A stretch of DNA of 64,000 nucleotides from Warburgia ugandensis (lineage: Eukaryota; Streptophyta; Magnoliopsida; Canellales; Canellaceae): the NCBI GenBank assembly GCA_035236585.1, contig CP141126.1, positions 68,425,414 through 68,489,413 of the forward strand. Reading direction: 5' to 3'. Both the position numbers and the translations under genes were made by a program. Positions 1 to 10,174 of the stretch are shown here, piece by piece (the first letter of the stretch is position 1; the number at the start of each line of letters is the position of its first letter). The notes below the pieces were generated by a model that did not search any database, was not told the origin of the DNA, and saw nothing but the letters and a program-made list of their open reading frames with translations.

Positions 1-148
1 TGAAGAAGTTATAGGCGTTGAAAGATGGAGGGCAGTTTGGTAATTTGAACTTAAAATGAAAAAGGGCTCAAACACAGGAGGTCCCTTTGATAACGACACC
101 CCTGGTCGTCCCCTACCTCCCACCGACTTCTAGCACTGCCTTGAAGAA

Positions 149-180
149 ATGGCGGCACCGCCATAGGGCAGCACCGCCAT
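149..180 (+). promoter_or_regulatory. Tandem GC palindromes upstream of TATA, element A 5' LTR
   Basis: Two adjacent near-palindromic units of the form GGCGGCACCGCCAT and GGCAGCACCGCCAT end 8 bases before the TATA box. The 3' LTR has the same pair at 7319-7350, and the related solo LTR D has a rearranged version at 40504-40543. Symmetry, tandem copies and a fixed position before the TATA box suggest a transcription-factor site or promoter-proximal element. The binding factor is unknown. Confidence 0.5.
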
Positions 181-187
181 TGTAGGC

Positions 188-196
188 TATAAAAAG
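188..196 (+). promoter_or_regulatory. TATA box of element A 5' LTR
   Basis: TATAAAAAG sits in a GC-richer context and is conserved at the matching place in the 3' LTR (7358-7366) and, on the minus strand, in solo LTR D (40487-40495). Its place in the LTR fits the RNA polymerase II promoter of the retrotransposon. Transcription should start roughly 25-35 bases downstream. Confidence 0.75.
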
Positions 197-1181
197 CCCT
201 CTTCCCCTCTTCTCCAACCATCCCATTTTCCCCTCTTTTCTCCGACTATGCAAGCTAGAGTTCCAGCAGGCATGAGAGGAACCGTACCTCGGCAATAGGC
301 ATCGCTCCAGACCACCAGGTGAGCCCCCACCCTTTCCATCTCTAGTTCCCCTTTTTCCCGATCCAGATCTACGCCGGATCTAGGCTTTCCTGGCTAAGGA
401 AAACTCCAGAGAAAAACCAGAGAAGGCGGGTTTCGGAGGAAACCCATCGAAACAGAGGGTCACAGGGACGCACACATGGGACATGCTCCCTGGGGCGGTC
501 CCCGTGAGTGTGTCACGTAAGGGTGGAGTCCTGGCTTGACAGGGAAGCATGGGTGTCCCAGGAATCATGACGCGCAGGGCTCGCGTGGACGAATCTAGTT
601 CGCCCGTGACATTGTGACACAAAAAAATGAAATTACATGGGTTGTGGGACTCTGATTGACGATTTGAAAAAACTGTTACATCCGTATTGATGACGCAAAC
701 CTAATTATGCAATCATATTTAAGATCAAGAAACTATTTAGGGTGACTATAGCCTAAAAACTATAGAGATCTTATGAATCCACGAGGTCAACCATAATCAG
801 ACCCCATGAACTAATCTAATAGAGATCTTAGGACATTCTTAGACTAAGAATGTCATGGATCGACCCCTAAAAGCTCATAAATTATATAGATCTAGCCATT
901 GCCCTATGAATCAAGAACTAATATTAGGATCTTATGTCTAAATGACATCTAAGGCTTCAAGACTTCACTAAGTTACTCTAGGGTTCGAATTGAGGAAAGG
1001 CACGAACTAAGTAACGACGCTCGAGGTAGGTAGTTTGATACTATTAGGTTTTTAAATGCATCTTAAACTTTATCTTTCCTTTATTACTGTTTTTAGTATG
1101 CTTTGAGATATGATGGTCATATACAAATATGCGAAAATGTCTTCATGTTTTATGGCTACGAATGTGATACTAGCATGAACC

Positions 1182-1246
1182 GATTTTATACCTCACTCGC
1201 ATGATTTGCGAACTGATTTTATGCATCACTCGCATGATTTGCAAAT
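1182..1246 (+). repeat. Two-copy 33-base tandem repeat in element A LTR
   Basis: Each unit begins GATTTTAT and contains CACTCGCATGATTTGC. The units are adjacent and differ at a few positions. The same pair is in the 3' LTR at about 8363-8427, so the duplication predates insertion of element A. Confidence 0.8.
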
Positions 1247-2369
1247 AAATGCATAAATTGCATAATTTACAATGATTAAGATTTGGAATTATATATATAT
1301 ATATGTATGCTTTTTGGGCTTTTGAGCCTGGTGGGCACTGTGCTGAGAGGTTGTTATGTATGGGGTTGGCCTCCCAGCCTCTACCACCAAAGGGTGGATG
1401 GTATAGCTACCAAAAAGGCATTGTCCCTTCCCTGACTGCTGTGGCAAACATGGACAACCACTGAAGGTGTTCACGGCACCCTTTCGGGACATCCATAGTA
1501 GCCATGGAGGCTATGATGGGTTGGTCTCCAGATACCGGAGCCACACGATTCCAGCTATGTGCTGATCGTGAGCATAGTGACCCTATGATTTTAGTTTTAC
1601 CGCTATACATGTAGCATTGAGATGGTCATATATGAGTACTCGTGACTGGTCAGTTTGAGTGATTCACTAAAAGGCCCATATCCATGATATTCATGGCAAT
1701 ATCCTCATCTACTTTGATTGATCAGTACTTTAAGACTTTCATAACTATTATTACTATTGATTGTCCGCTTGATATATTTGCCAAAATTTATACTATGCTT
1801 GCATTTCATGCTCTTCATCTTGCTAATTTATGAGTCTTATAGTTATGCACATATGTCCACGATTACCCAAAAATAGAAGTGCATGTCTTTATGATCACGT
1901 TTGAACATAACCCCTCTTGCATGTCGTGTTTTCAAACTAGTAGTATCAGATCACCTACTGAGTATGATGAAATACTCAACCCAATTCATCATTTTTCCAG
2001 ATCAAACAAAGTATACATAGAAGGGACATCAAAGAACGTTAGGGCCACAATCAAGAAAGCACAGGTAAGGTTCATAGTAACCCTTTTTGTATTTGATGTA
2101 AACTTATAAGTGCTTATTTGTGACTTGGGCTGTGATTAACAATCTTGGGAGTAGAAAGTATTCATCTTTGTGCTTTACCTAAAATGTGCCATGGCCTTAT
2201 GCGTTTTTGTTCATTGCGATTTGTTAATGATGCCTGGGGATTTTATACAAAAATTTTACTTAAAAAGGAAAAAATTTCTTTGCATCCTTTTGCATATATT
2301 ATTTTAAAATAGAGATCAATCTCGCTGTTTATTATAAAAACTGCATCCTAAAACCTAGGTTGTCACAGT

Positions 2370-2389
2370 TGGTATTAGAGCCCAGGTTC
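2370..2389 (+). other. Primer binding site of element A (initiator Met tRNA)
   Basis: TGGTATTAGAGCCCAGGTTC begins two bases after the LTR end. It resembles the TGGTATCAGAGC site used by plant gypsy elements, which pairs with the 3' end of initiator methionine tRNA. One C-to-T change is visible within the core. The site fixes the LTR boundary and the plus-strand orientation. Confidence 0.9.
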
Positions 2390-2507
2390 ATGTTATTCAC
2401 AGCCTAGTTATGGAATGAAGCCTTATAATCAAGATACATCAATAAGAAAAACCATTAGGATAGCACGATAGAATCCCCTAAAGGTAGGTATTGGCCTTGT
2501 AACATAG

Positions 2508-3480
2508 ATGTCACCAAAGAGAAGAGGAGGTGTAGCCCCAAGACCTGTTAACCCTCCAGCTGACTACATTGGATCTAGGTATGGAATGGCTGAAGCCTTT
2601 CAGCTATTCATGCCACACATGGGACAGTTCATGCAGAACCAACCACAAGCACCCATGGCATGGGCCTCTTCTCCAAAAAGAATTGCTAATAGGACAGAGG
2701 CACAACTTGAGTGATTTCAAAAAATGGCCCCATCATTCTTAGGAGAGGACGAGTCAGCGACAGCTGAGAAATAGATCTTTGACATTGAAAAGTTATTTAA
2801 GGCCATGAATATTCCCGAGGATAGAAAGGTTGCAATGGCTAGTTTCATGCTAAAAGGCGAAGCAGGCTTCTAGTGGGAAACAGCCGAAAGAACATACTTT
2901 GGAGATAATGTTGTTATACCTTGGGAAGAATTCAAACTAGTATTTAATGAGAAATACTATCCCTGTCATGTGGGAAAATAGAAGGAGAAAGAATTTATGA
3001 ACCTAGAACAAGGAAACCTCTCCGTACAACAATATGAAAATAGGTTCATAAGTCTTCAAGGATTCGCACCCAATGCATGCTCCACTGAGGACGATGCTGC
3101 AGAAGGTTTGTTGATGGATTACACCCAGGTCTCAGGAACAGAGTAATAGGATTTCAACCAACCACTGTAGCAAAGGCAGTTGAAATGGCATCTGTTTTTG
3201 AAAAAGATTATCAAAGAACACAGGCTGCTAAGGAGGCGAAGAACAATAATGCAGAAAAAATAATTAAGGTAAAAGACCCGTTCAACCTTCTGGATCTTGA
3301 CACCCACACAAGCAATAATTCAACAATAAAGGAAGGAACCTAGAATCCAAGACTTGCCCCAGATGCCCCAAATATCACCCAGATAGGCCATGTACCTTCC
3401 ATTTTATGTGTTTTAACTCTGAAGACATATGACATCTAGCCCAAAATTGCTGTAAGAGGAAGAGGGAGGAGGAACATAAG
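2508..3480 (+). pseudogene. gag: gag pseudogene of element A (capsid plus zinc knuckle)
   Basis: Reading starts at the ATG at 2508 after a ~120-base leader. The N-terminal 68 residues are open, then the frame is broken by several stops, many at codons expected to be Trp or Gln. After the first stop the translation keeps recognisable retrotransposon gag text, including a stretch like FNEKYYP (about 2946) and LEQGNLSVQQYENRF (about 3004). A CCHC-type knuckle is at 3409-3453 with spacing C-x2-x-x4-H-x4-C, but the second Cys is Ser and one residue is a stop. Intact gag would form the virus-like particle and package RNA. This copy cannot encode a full product. Confidence 0.85.
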
Positions 3481-3499
3481 GAAGATCACATCCCTCGAA

Positions 3500-3893
3500 G
3501 TCAAGGATGAGTATTTTCCATCACATCAGGGCAAGCTCAGGCATCTAATGCCGTAGTAGAAGGTACGCTTCATATCTATGATAGATCTGCCAAGGTATTG
3601 TTTGACATTAGTTCTACTCATTCCTTCATATCTTGCGAGTTTGCCTCTTCCATGGATATTATAGTTCAAGACTTAGACTTCTCCTTAGAAGTTATGACTC
3701 TAGTAGGCAAGTCCATTTCCACACAAACATACTTCCAGGATGTTCCAATTGTAGTCAAGGGCAGTCAGATGAATGTAGACCTAATTCCCCTAGATATGAC
3801 AGATTTTGACGTCATCCTTGGGATAGACTGGTTAGCCTCACATAATGCAACAGCTGATTGTCAGAAGAAGAAGATTATTTTTCACCTTCCTTG
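3500..3893 (+). pseudogene. pol: Aspartic protease domain of element A pol, inactivated
   Basis: The frame around 3598-3893 gives a retropepsin-like domain: a hydrophobic strand leading to the active-site region (LFDISSTHSF, catalytic Asp codon at 3604-3606) and later VILGIDWLASHNA. The expected Asp-Ser/Thr-Gly triad reads Asp-Ile-Ser, so the active site is altered. A stop follows at 3892-3894. In an intact element this enzyme cleaves the Gag-Pol polyprotein inside the particle. Confidence 0.85.
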
Positions 3894-3900
3894 AGGGAGA

Positions 3901-4927
3901 GTGGTGTCCTTACAAGGGAGGAGAGATTATGCAGGAGCAGGTGTTATTTTTGCTATAAAAGTAGTAAAGCACATTGCTCAGGGGTGTCCATTCTTTTTGG
4001 CTAAAATAGAAGTCATTGAAGTTGCGAAGCCTAAGCTAGAGGAGCTAGAAGTGGTTAGTGAATTCCCAGATGTTTTTCCTGAAGACTTACTAGGGTTACC
4101 ACCAAAGAGAGAGATAGATTTTACTATTGACCTTATGCCTGGCACAACCCCTATATTGAAGGCACCCTATTGAATGGCTCCAGCAGAGTTAAAGGAGCTG
4201 AAGACCCAGTTGCAAGAGTTGTTAGATAAGGGATTTATCAGACCTAGTGTATCCCCTTGGGGAGCTCCAGTCCTTTTTGTTAAGAAAAATGATGGGTTAA
4301 TGAGACTCTGTGTTGACTATCGAATGTTAAATAGGGTCACAGTGAAAAACAAGTATCCTTTACCCCATATTGATGACCTGTTCCATCCTTTAGTCAACCT
4401 GTGTCTTTTCCAATATCAACTTACGGTTTGGATATCACCAACTTAGGGTCAAGGAAGAAGACATTCCAAAGACGGCCTTTAGAACTAGATATGAACATTA
4501 TGAGTTTAGAGTGATGTCTTTTGGACTGACAAATGCACTAGCCGCGTTTATGGATCTTATGAATTGAGTGTTCAAAGCCTATCTAAACAAATTCATTATA
4601 GTATTTGTGGATGATATCTTGATCTATTCAGAAACTCTTGAGGATCATAAGGAACATCTACGAGTAGTACTGAGTACACTTAGAGCACACAAATTATATG
4701 CGAAGTTTAGTAAGTGTGAATTTTGGTTGGAAAAAGTGAATTTTCTAGGTCATGTTATTTCCAAAGACGGTATTGCGGTTGACCCAGCAAAGGTTGAGGT
4801 TGTGAAGAAATGGAATACACCTAAGATGGTGACAGAGGTACGGAATTTTCTAGGACTTGCAGGATATTATTGGAGCTTCATCGAAGGATTTTCACACATT
4901 GCCTTACCCTTGACTAAATTAACTTGA
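3901..4927 (+). pseudogene. pol: Reverse transcriptase domain of element A pol, broken
   Basis: Three fragments make up the gypsy reverse transcriptase. At 3901-4173 is the linker with EFPDVFPEDL and EIDFTIDL. At 4174-4446 is the fingers region with [10 protein letters not shown] and [10 protein letters not shown], ending in a frameshift near 4390. At about 4470-4927 are MSFGLTNA and the catalytic FVDDILIYS (about 4604-4630), then FLGHVISKDG and FLGLAGYYW. Stops lie at 4171, 4565 and 4925, at least two at codons expected to be Arg (CGA to TGA). The catalytic Asp pair is preserved, but the protein cannot be made in one piece. The intact enzyme copies element RNA into DNA. Confidence 0.93.
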
Positions 4928-5360
4928 AAGAACAAAAATTTTAAGTGCGATGAGGCATGCAAAGAGAGTTTTCAGGAGCTAAAGAGGCATCTAACCACTG
5001 CACCAGTACTTACTCTACCATTTGGTAGTGGAGGATTCGAGATATATAGTGATGCCTCTCAATAAGGGCTGGGTTGCATGCGTATGCAAAATGGGAAAGT
5101 AATTGCCTATGCTTCTAGGCAATTGAAGAAGCACGAGGTCAATTACCCTACCCATGACCTAGAACTTGCTGCTATAGTCTTTGCCTTAAAAATTTAGAGA
5201 CTATCTATATGGGGAAAAGTTTGAGGTTTTTGCAGATCACAACAAGACTTGAATATGCAACAAGGGAGATGGATGGAGTATTTGAAGGACTAGGATTTTT
5301 CCATCCAGTACCATCTCGGGAAAGCTAATGTCGTAGCAAATGCTTTGAGTAGGAGGACAC
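4928..5360 (+). pseudogene. pol: RNase H domain of element A pol, degraded
   Basis: After the stop at 4925 the same frame continues with the RNase H region: FEIYSDAS (about 5038) holding the first acidic residue, then [19 protein letters not shown] (about 5102) and [10 protein letters not shown] (about 5160). Stops interrupt it at about 5062 and 5194, the second at a usual Trp codon. The remaining ~150 bases to 5360 keep only traces. This domain normally removes the RNA strand during reverse transcription. Confidence 0.85.
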
Positions 5361-5419
5361 AAGGGAGATGTGCAAGTTTACATTTCAGGAGATGGAAGTT
5401 ACTGCAATAGGTGATAGAA

Positions 5420-6321
5420 TGAAAACTCGAAATAAGTCATGGGAGGTCCATTATAGCAAACCTAACTATGAAGTCCACTATTAATGAGAAAGTTAAACAG
5501 ATGCAAAAAGATGAGACTGACATACAAGCATTAGTTGGAAAACCAGGATTTGTCAAAGAAGCAGCTGATAGTGTTTGCATGCGAGGGAGGTTAGTAGTAC
5601 CAGCCAATGATGAAATAAGGCAATAGATTCTGAAGGAGGCACATCGTTCCAGGTACACTGTTCATCCTGGTGGAACAAAGATGTATCAAGATTTGAAGCA
5701 ACATTTCTGGTGGGATGGTATGGAAAGAGATATAGGAGAATTTGTGGCTTGGTGTTTGACTTGTCAGCAAGTTAAGGCGGAACATCAGAGACTAATAGAC
5801 TTGTTACAATCGCTTGAACTACCAGAATGAAAGTGGGATCATATTACTATGGACTTCATCGTAGGGCTACCTAAGACGACTAAGGGACATGATATGATAT
5901 GGGTAATCATCGATCGACTAACCAAGATGGCACATTTTCTCCCTATACGACAAAGTCAATCCATTAACAGCCTATCTCAATTATATATTAAGGAAATAGT
6001 TAGTTTGCATGGGATACCACTCAGCATTATTTTCGACAGAGACAGTCGTTTTACCTCGCAATTATGGAAGTCAGTGCAAAATTCATTAGGGTCCTCATTA
6101 AGTTTCGGCATGGCTTTTCACCGTCAGACTGATGGCCAATCTAAGCATACAATTCAGGTATTGGAAGATATGTTAAGAGTGTGTGCAATTGACTGGAAAG
6201 GGAGTTGGGATGAAAGTTTACCCTTAGTTGAATTTTCATATAACAATAGCTTCCACTCAAGCATTAGAATGGCTCCCCATGAAGCACTCTATGGAAGGCC
6301 TTATCGATCACCTGTGTGCTA
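5420..6321 (+). pseudogene. pol: Integrase domain of element A pol, catalytic Glu lost
   Basis: An HHCC zinc-binding segment is visible at about 5636-5780 (YTVHPGG, then CLTCQQVK). The catalytic core is the open stretch 5849-6321. The first Asp is at 5852-5854 (MDFIVGLP) and the second at 6035-6037 (IIFDRDSRF). The third acidic residue should lie in DGQS-x-x-TIQ, but the codon at 6143-6145 encodes Lys. The usual end of the core, HEALYGRPYRSP, is present. Intact integrase inserts the cDNA into chromatin. This copy has stops upstream and a disabled DDE triad. Confidence 0.92.
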
Positions 6322-6900
6322 GAATGAAGCAGGTGAAAATAGAATAGTACAATCAGAGTTAGTAGAACAATGTGCAAACAAGGTAAAGCTTATTAGAAAG
6401 CAGCTTCTCACAGCTCAGAGTCGACAAAAGAGTTACACAGATAAGTGACGCAGATAGTTATAATTTGAAGTTAGAGACCATGTTTTCTTGAAAATATCTC
6501 TGACCAAAGGTGTTATGAGATTTGGCATGAAAGGTAAACTTAGTCCTCGATTCATTGGACCATTCGAAATCCTAGACAAAGTGGGAAAGACTGCCTACAG
6601 AATAGCGCTACCACCACAGTTATCGGAAGTCCACAATGTGTTTCACATATCCATGTTGAGGAGGTATATTCTTGACCCCACACAGGTAGTTGAACAGGTA
6701 CCAGCCAAGCTACAACCGGACTTAACCTTGGAAACAAAATCGGTACAGATTCTGGATAAAAAGATCAAGACACTACAGCGTAAAGACATTCCATTAGTTA
6801 GAGTTTTGTGGAGGAACACATCCATCGAAGAAGAAACTTGGGAGGTCGAATCTGACATGAGAAAGAATTACCCCGAAATCTTTTCTAGTAATGGATTGTA
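6322..6900 (+). pseudogene. pol: Integrase C-terminal region and chromodomain of element A
   Basis: After a stop at 6319-6321 the frame resumes, and 6488-6901 is open for 137 residues. It holds the integrase C-terminal segment (KLSPRFIGPFEILDKVG, VFHISMLRRY) followed by a chromodomain-type tail (VQILDKKIKTL, VLWRNTSIEEETWE, YPEIF). A chromodomain after integrase identifies a chromovirus. The wording of the tail and the long LTRs fit the Tekay/Del clade. Chromodomains are thought to steer insertion to heterochromatin, consistent with the nested setting here. Confidence 0.9.
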
Positions 6901-6920
6901 GAATTTCGAGGACGAAATTC

Positions 6921-6937
6921 CTTTAAGGGGGTAATGA
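6921..6937 (+). other. Polypurine tract region of element A
   Basis: A purine-rich run, TTTAAGGGGG, lies just before the 3' LTR and after the widely conserved GGACGAAATTC tail of gypsy elements (6911-6920 region). It primes plus-strand DNA synthesis. The LTR start TGTAATGCC at 6938 is chosen because the related solo LTR D begins the same way in its own sense and is bounded by a target duplication. Confidence 0.8.
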
Positions 6938-9349
6938 TGTAATGCCTCAAAATTTTGAAGATATTTTGTATCACTTATATGATCACAATCAATAAAGTGT
7001 TTATTTTGAAAGTTCATATACATTTAATTATATAACTAGAGGGTTAGATGTTTAATTTTAATTAAAAATATGAAACATAGGAGTCTATAAGAAAAATCAG
7101 TACTATTAGATTTTACACTTGAAATGGAATCCAACACCTCAAAGAACACTGAAAACGGAGTTCATATGAAAAAGTTATAGGCGTTGAAAGATGGAGGGTA
7201 GTTTGGTAATTTGAACTTAAAACAAAAAAGGGCTCAAAACGCAAGGGGTCGTTTTGATAACGACACCCTTGGTCCTCCCCTACCTACCATTGACTTCCAG
7301 TGCTGCCTTGCAAAAGAAATGGCAGCACTGCCATAGGGCAGCACTGCCATTACAGGCTATAAAAAGCCCTCTTTCCCTCTTCTTCAACCATCCTGTTTTC
7401 CCCTCTTTTCTCTGACTGTGCAAGCTAGAGTTCTGATAGGTGTGAGAGGAACCACACCCCGGTAATAGGCATCGCTCCAGACCACCAGGTGAGCCCCCTC
7501 CATTTCCATTTCTAGTTCCCCTTTTTCCCGGTCCAAATCCACGCAGGATCTGAGCTTTCTGAGCTAAGGAAAATGCTGGAGAATAACCAGAGAAGATAGG
7601 TTTCGGAGGAAACTCGTCGAAATAGAGGGTCACAGGGATGCACCGTGTGATGCACACACGGGATGCGCTCCCTGGGGCAGTCCCCGTGAGTGTGTCATGT
7701 GCGGGCAGAGTCCCGGCTTGACCGAGACGCACGTGCGTCCCAGGAACAGTGATGCGTAGGGCTCGCGTGGACAAATCTGGTTCGCCCGTGACGTTGTGAC
7801 ACAAAAACTGCAAGTACATGGGCTGTACGACTTCGATTGACTATCCAAAAGAACCGTTACATCTGTATTGATGATGCAGACCTAATTATACAATCACATT
7901 TAGGATCAAGAAACTATTTAGGGTGACTATAGCGTAAAAACTATAGAGATCTTATGAATCCACGAGATCAACCATAATCAGACCCCATGAACTGATCTAA
8001 TAGAGGCCTTAGGACATTCTTAAACCAAGAATGTCATGGATCGACCCCTAGAAACTCATAAATTATATAGATCTAGCCATTGCCCTATGAATCGAGACCT
8101 AATGTTAGGATCTTATGTCTGAACGATATCTATGGCTGCAGGACTTCACCAAGTTACTCTAGGGTTCAAATTGAGGAAAGGCACGAGCTAAGTAACGATG
8201 TTAGAGTTAGGTAGTCTGGTACTACTAGGTTTTTAAATGCATCTTAAACTCTGTCTTGCTTCTATTACCATTTTTAGTATGCTTTGAGATATGATGTTTG
8301 TATACGAATATGGAAAAATGTCTTCATGTTTTATGGCTGTGAATGCGATATTAGCATGAACTGATTTTATACGTCACTCGCATGATATACGAACTGATTT
8401 TATGCATCACTCGCATGATTTGCAAATAAGTGCATAAATTGCATAATTTACAATGATTGAGCTTTGGAATTATATATATATGTATGCTTTTTGGGCTATC
8501 AAGCCTAGTAGGCACTATGCTGAGTGGTTGTTATGTACGGGGTTGGCCTCCTGGCCTTTACCACCAAAGGGTGGATGGTATCGCTGCCAAAAAGGCATTG
8601 TCCCTTCCCTAACTGCTGTGGTAAATAGGGATGACCAATGGAGGTGTTCATGGCACCCTTTCGGGGACATCCATAGTAGCCGTGGAGGCTATGGTGGGTT
8701 GGTCTCCAGATATCGGAGCCACACAATTTCAGCTGTGTGCTGATCATGAGCATAGTGACCCTATGATTTTAGTTTTATTGCTATACATGTAGCATTGAGA
8801 TGGTCATATATAAGTACTCGTGACCGGTCAGTTTGAGTGATTCACTGAAAGGCCCATATCCATGATATTCATGGCAATATCCTCATCTGCTTTGATTGAT
8901 TAGTACTTAAAGATTTTCATAACTATTATTATTATTGATTGTCCGCTTGATATATTTGCTGAAATTTATACTATGCTTGCATTTCATGCTCTTCATCTTG
9001 CTATTTTATGAGTCTTATAGTTATGCACAAATGTCCATGATTACCCAAAAATAGAAGTGCATGTCTTTATGATCGCGTTTGAACATAACCCCTCTTGCAC
9101 GTCGTGTTTTCAAACTAGTAGTATCAGATCACCTACTGAGTATGAAGAAATACTCAACCCAATCCATCATTTTTCCAAATCAAACAAAGTATACTTAGAA
9201 GGGACATCAAAGAACGTTAGGGCCACAATGAAGAAAGCACAAGTAAGCTTCATAGTAACCCTTTTTGTATTTGATGTAAACTTGGTTATAAGTGCTTATT
9301 TGTTACTTGGGCTGTGATTAACAATCTTGGGAGTAGAAAGTATTCATCT
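6938..9349 (+). mobile_element. 3' LTR of element A, 3'-truncated
   Basis: It matches the 5' LTR from its start to 9349, including the TATA box (7358-7366), GC palindromes (7319-7350), GC-rich part (about 7620-7800) and tandem repeat (about 8363-8427). Homology stops after TATTCATCT. The 5' copy continues another 200 bases (2168-2367), so this LTR has lost its end. The next base belongs to a fragment of the LTR of element G. The minus-strand frame at 7280-7819 (179 codons) lies wholly in the GC-rich segment, has no family resemblance and is not called as a gene. Confidence 0.92.
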
Positions 9350-9553
9350 ACAATCTATTTTGTCTTGCTTTAAGTGGGAGGGGGTGCCGATATCAATTTT
9401 CCCCCTCCTTTAGTAATATATATATTTCAAAAATGCCCTCTTATTATAAATCAACATATCTCCTCTATCCAAACTCCAATTTTAGTGTTCTTTGCGTTGT
9501 TGGAATCGTATTGATGTATACTTTTCATTTTTGATAGTTCCAAGTTCAAATTT
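9350..9553 (-). mobile_element. Element G 3' LTR remnant, first part
   Basis: This piece matches 24240-24440 of G's 5' LTR, including CTTGCTTTAAGTGGGAGGGGG and the conserved U3 block with TGTTCTTTG and TTGGAATC. It ends at the insertion point of solo LTR E2, with AATTT at 9549-9553 repeated at 17356-17360. The first ~3.06 kb of the LTR (in plus coordinates) is missing, replaced by the truncated end of element A. Confidence 0.85.
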
Positions 9554-10174
9554 TGTCACGCCCTGAGTTTTTAATGATAATATAATAACCATTTATAAAA
9601 AAACATAGTCGGATCCCTGCTTTAAAAACTTTGACTGTTAAAGTGACTGAAACAAAAACTTAATTAAAACATTTCTTTCAAAATCCAGGGAGTCATACTT
9701 GTCTGTAATTTGGACCATTGCACATGACTAGTGTCATACCAAATAGCTTGATAAACATAACATAAGACCTGACATATGGGAGACTTGGTCTCCACACCCA
9801 TCCACATAATCAAATACTATTTTTCATAAAATATATACTCCAATGAATAAGACGATCAAGTCATGACAAAATACTCAAGGCCCCTCCATACAGCCATCAC
9901 ATCCAACAAGAATCAATATTCTTACATCCAAGTCACATTCCAATCATAATTAAAGTATAGTCCACACTCAAAACCCAAAGTAAGGTCCTGACAAACCTTG
10001 TCATCTCTGAACGTTCTTAACGCATCACAGGGAAACTGCCATCACTCTTACCTGGTCTATTAGCACGTCAACCAGTTGTCACTATCTGTATCTGAGGCAT
10101 TGCAACAAAGCAACACCTCAACAAGCTATACTTGTGCAGGTGGTTACGAGGAATAAAAGCATGCAATAAAAATT

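Larger units (their letters stand above)
1..2367 (+). mobile_element. 5' LTR of element A (Ty3/gypsy, Tekay/Del-like), left end outside window
   Basis: Aligned with the second copy at 6938-9349, base 1 here corresponds to base 7167, so about 229 bases of this LTR lie left of the window and the full LTR is about 2.6 kb. It ends in TGTCACA at 2361-2367, two bases before a primer site. Inside are a TATA box (188-196), tandem GC palindromes just upstream of it (149-180), a GC-rich segment (about 430-600), a two-copy 33-base tandem repeat (about 1182-1246) and a short AT run near 1290. The copies differ at many positions, so the insertion is old. Minus-strand reading frames at 113-295 and 380-622 have no family resemblance and are by-products of the GC-rich segment. 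Confidence 0.93.

Noticed and set aside
7280..7819. 179-codon minus-strand frame in the 3' LTR of element A
   Set aside because: It is antisense to the element and covers the GC-rich LTR part. The matching place in the 5' LTR is broken into short frames, so it is not conserved as protein.
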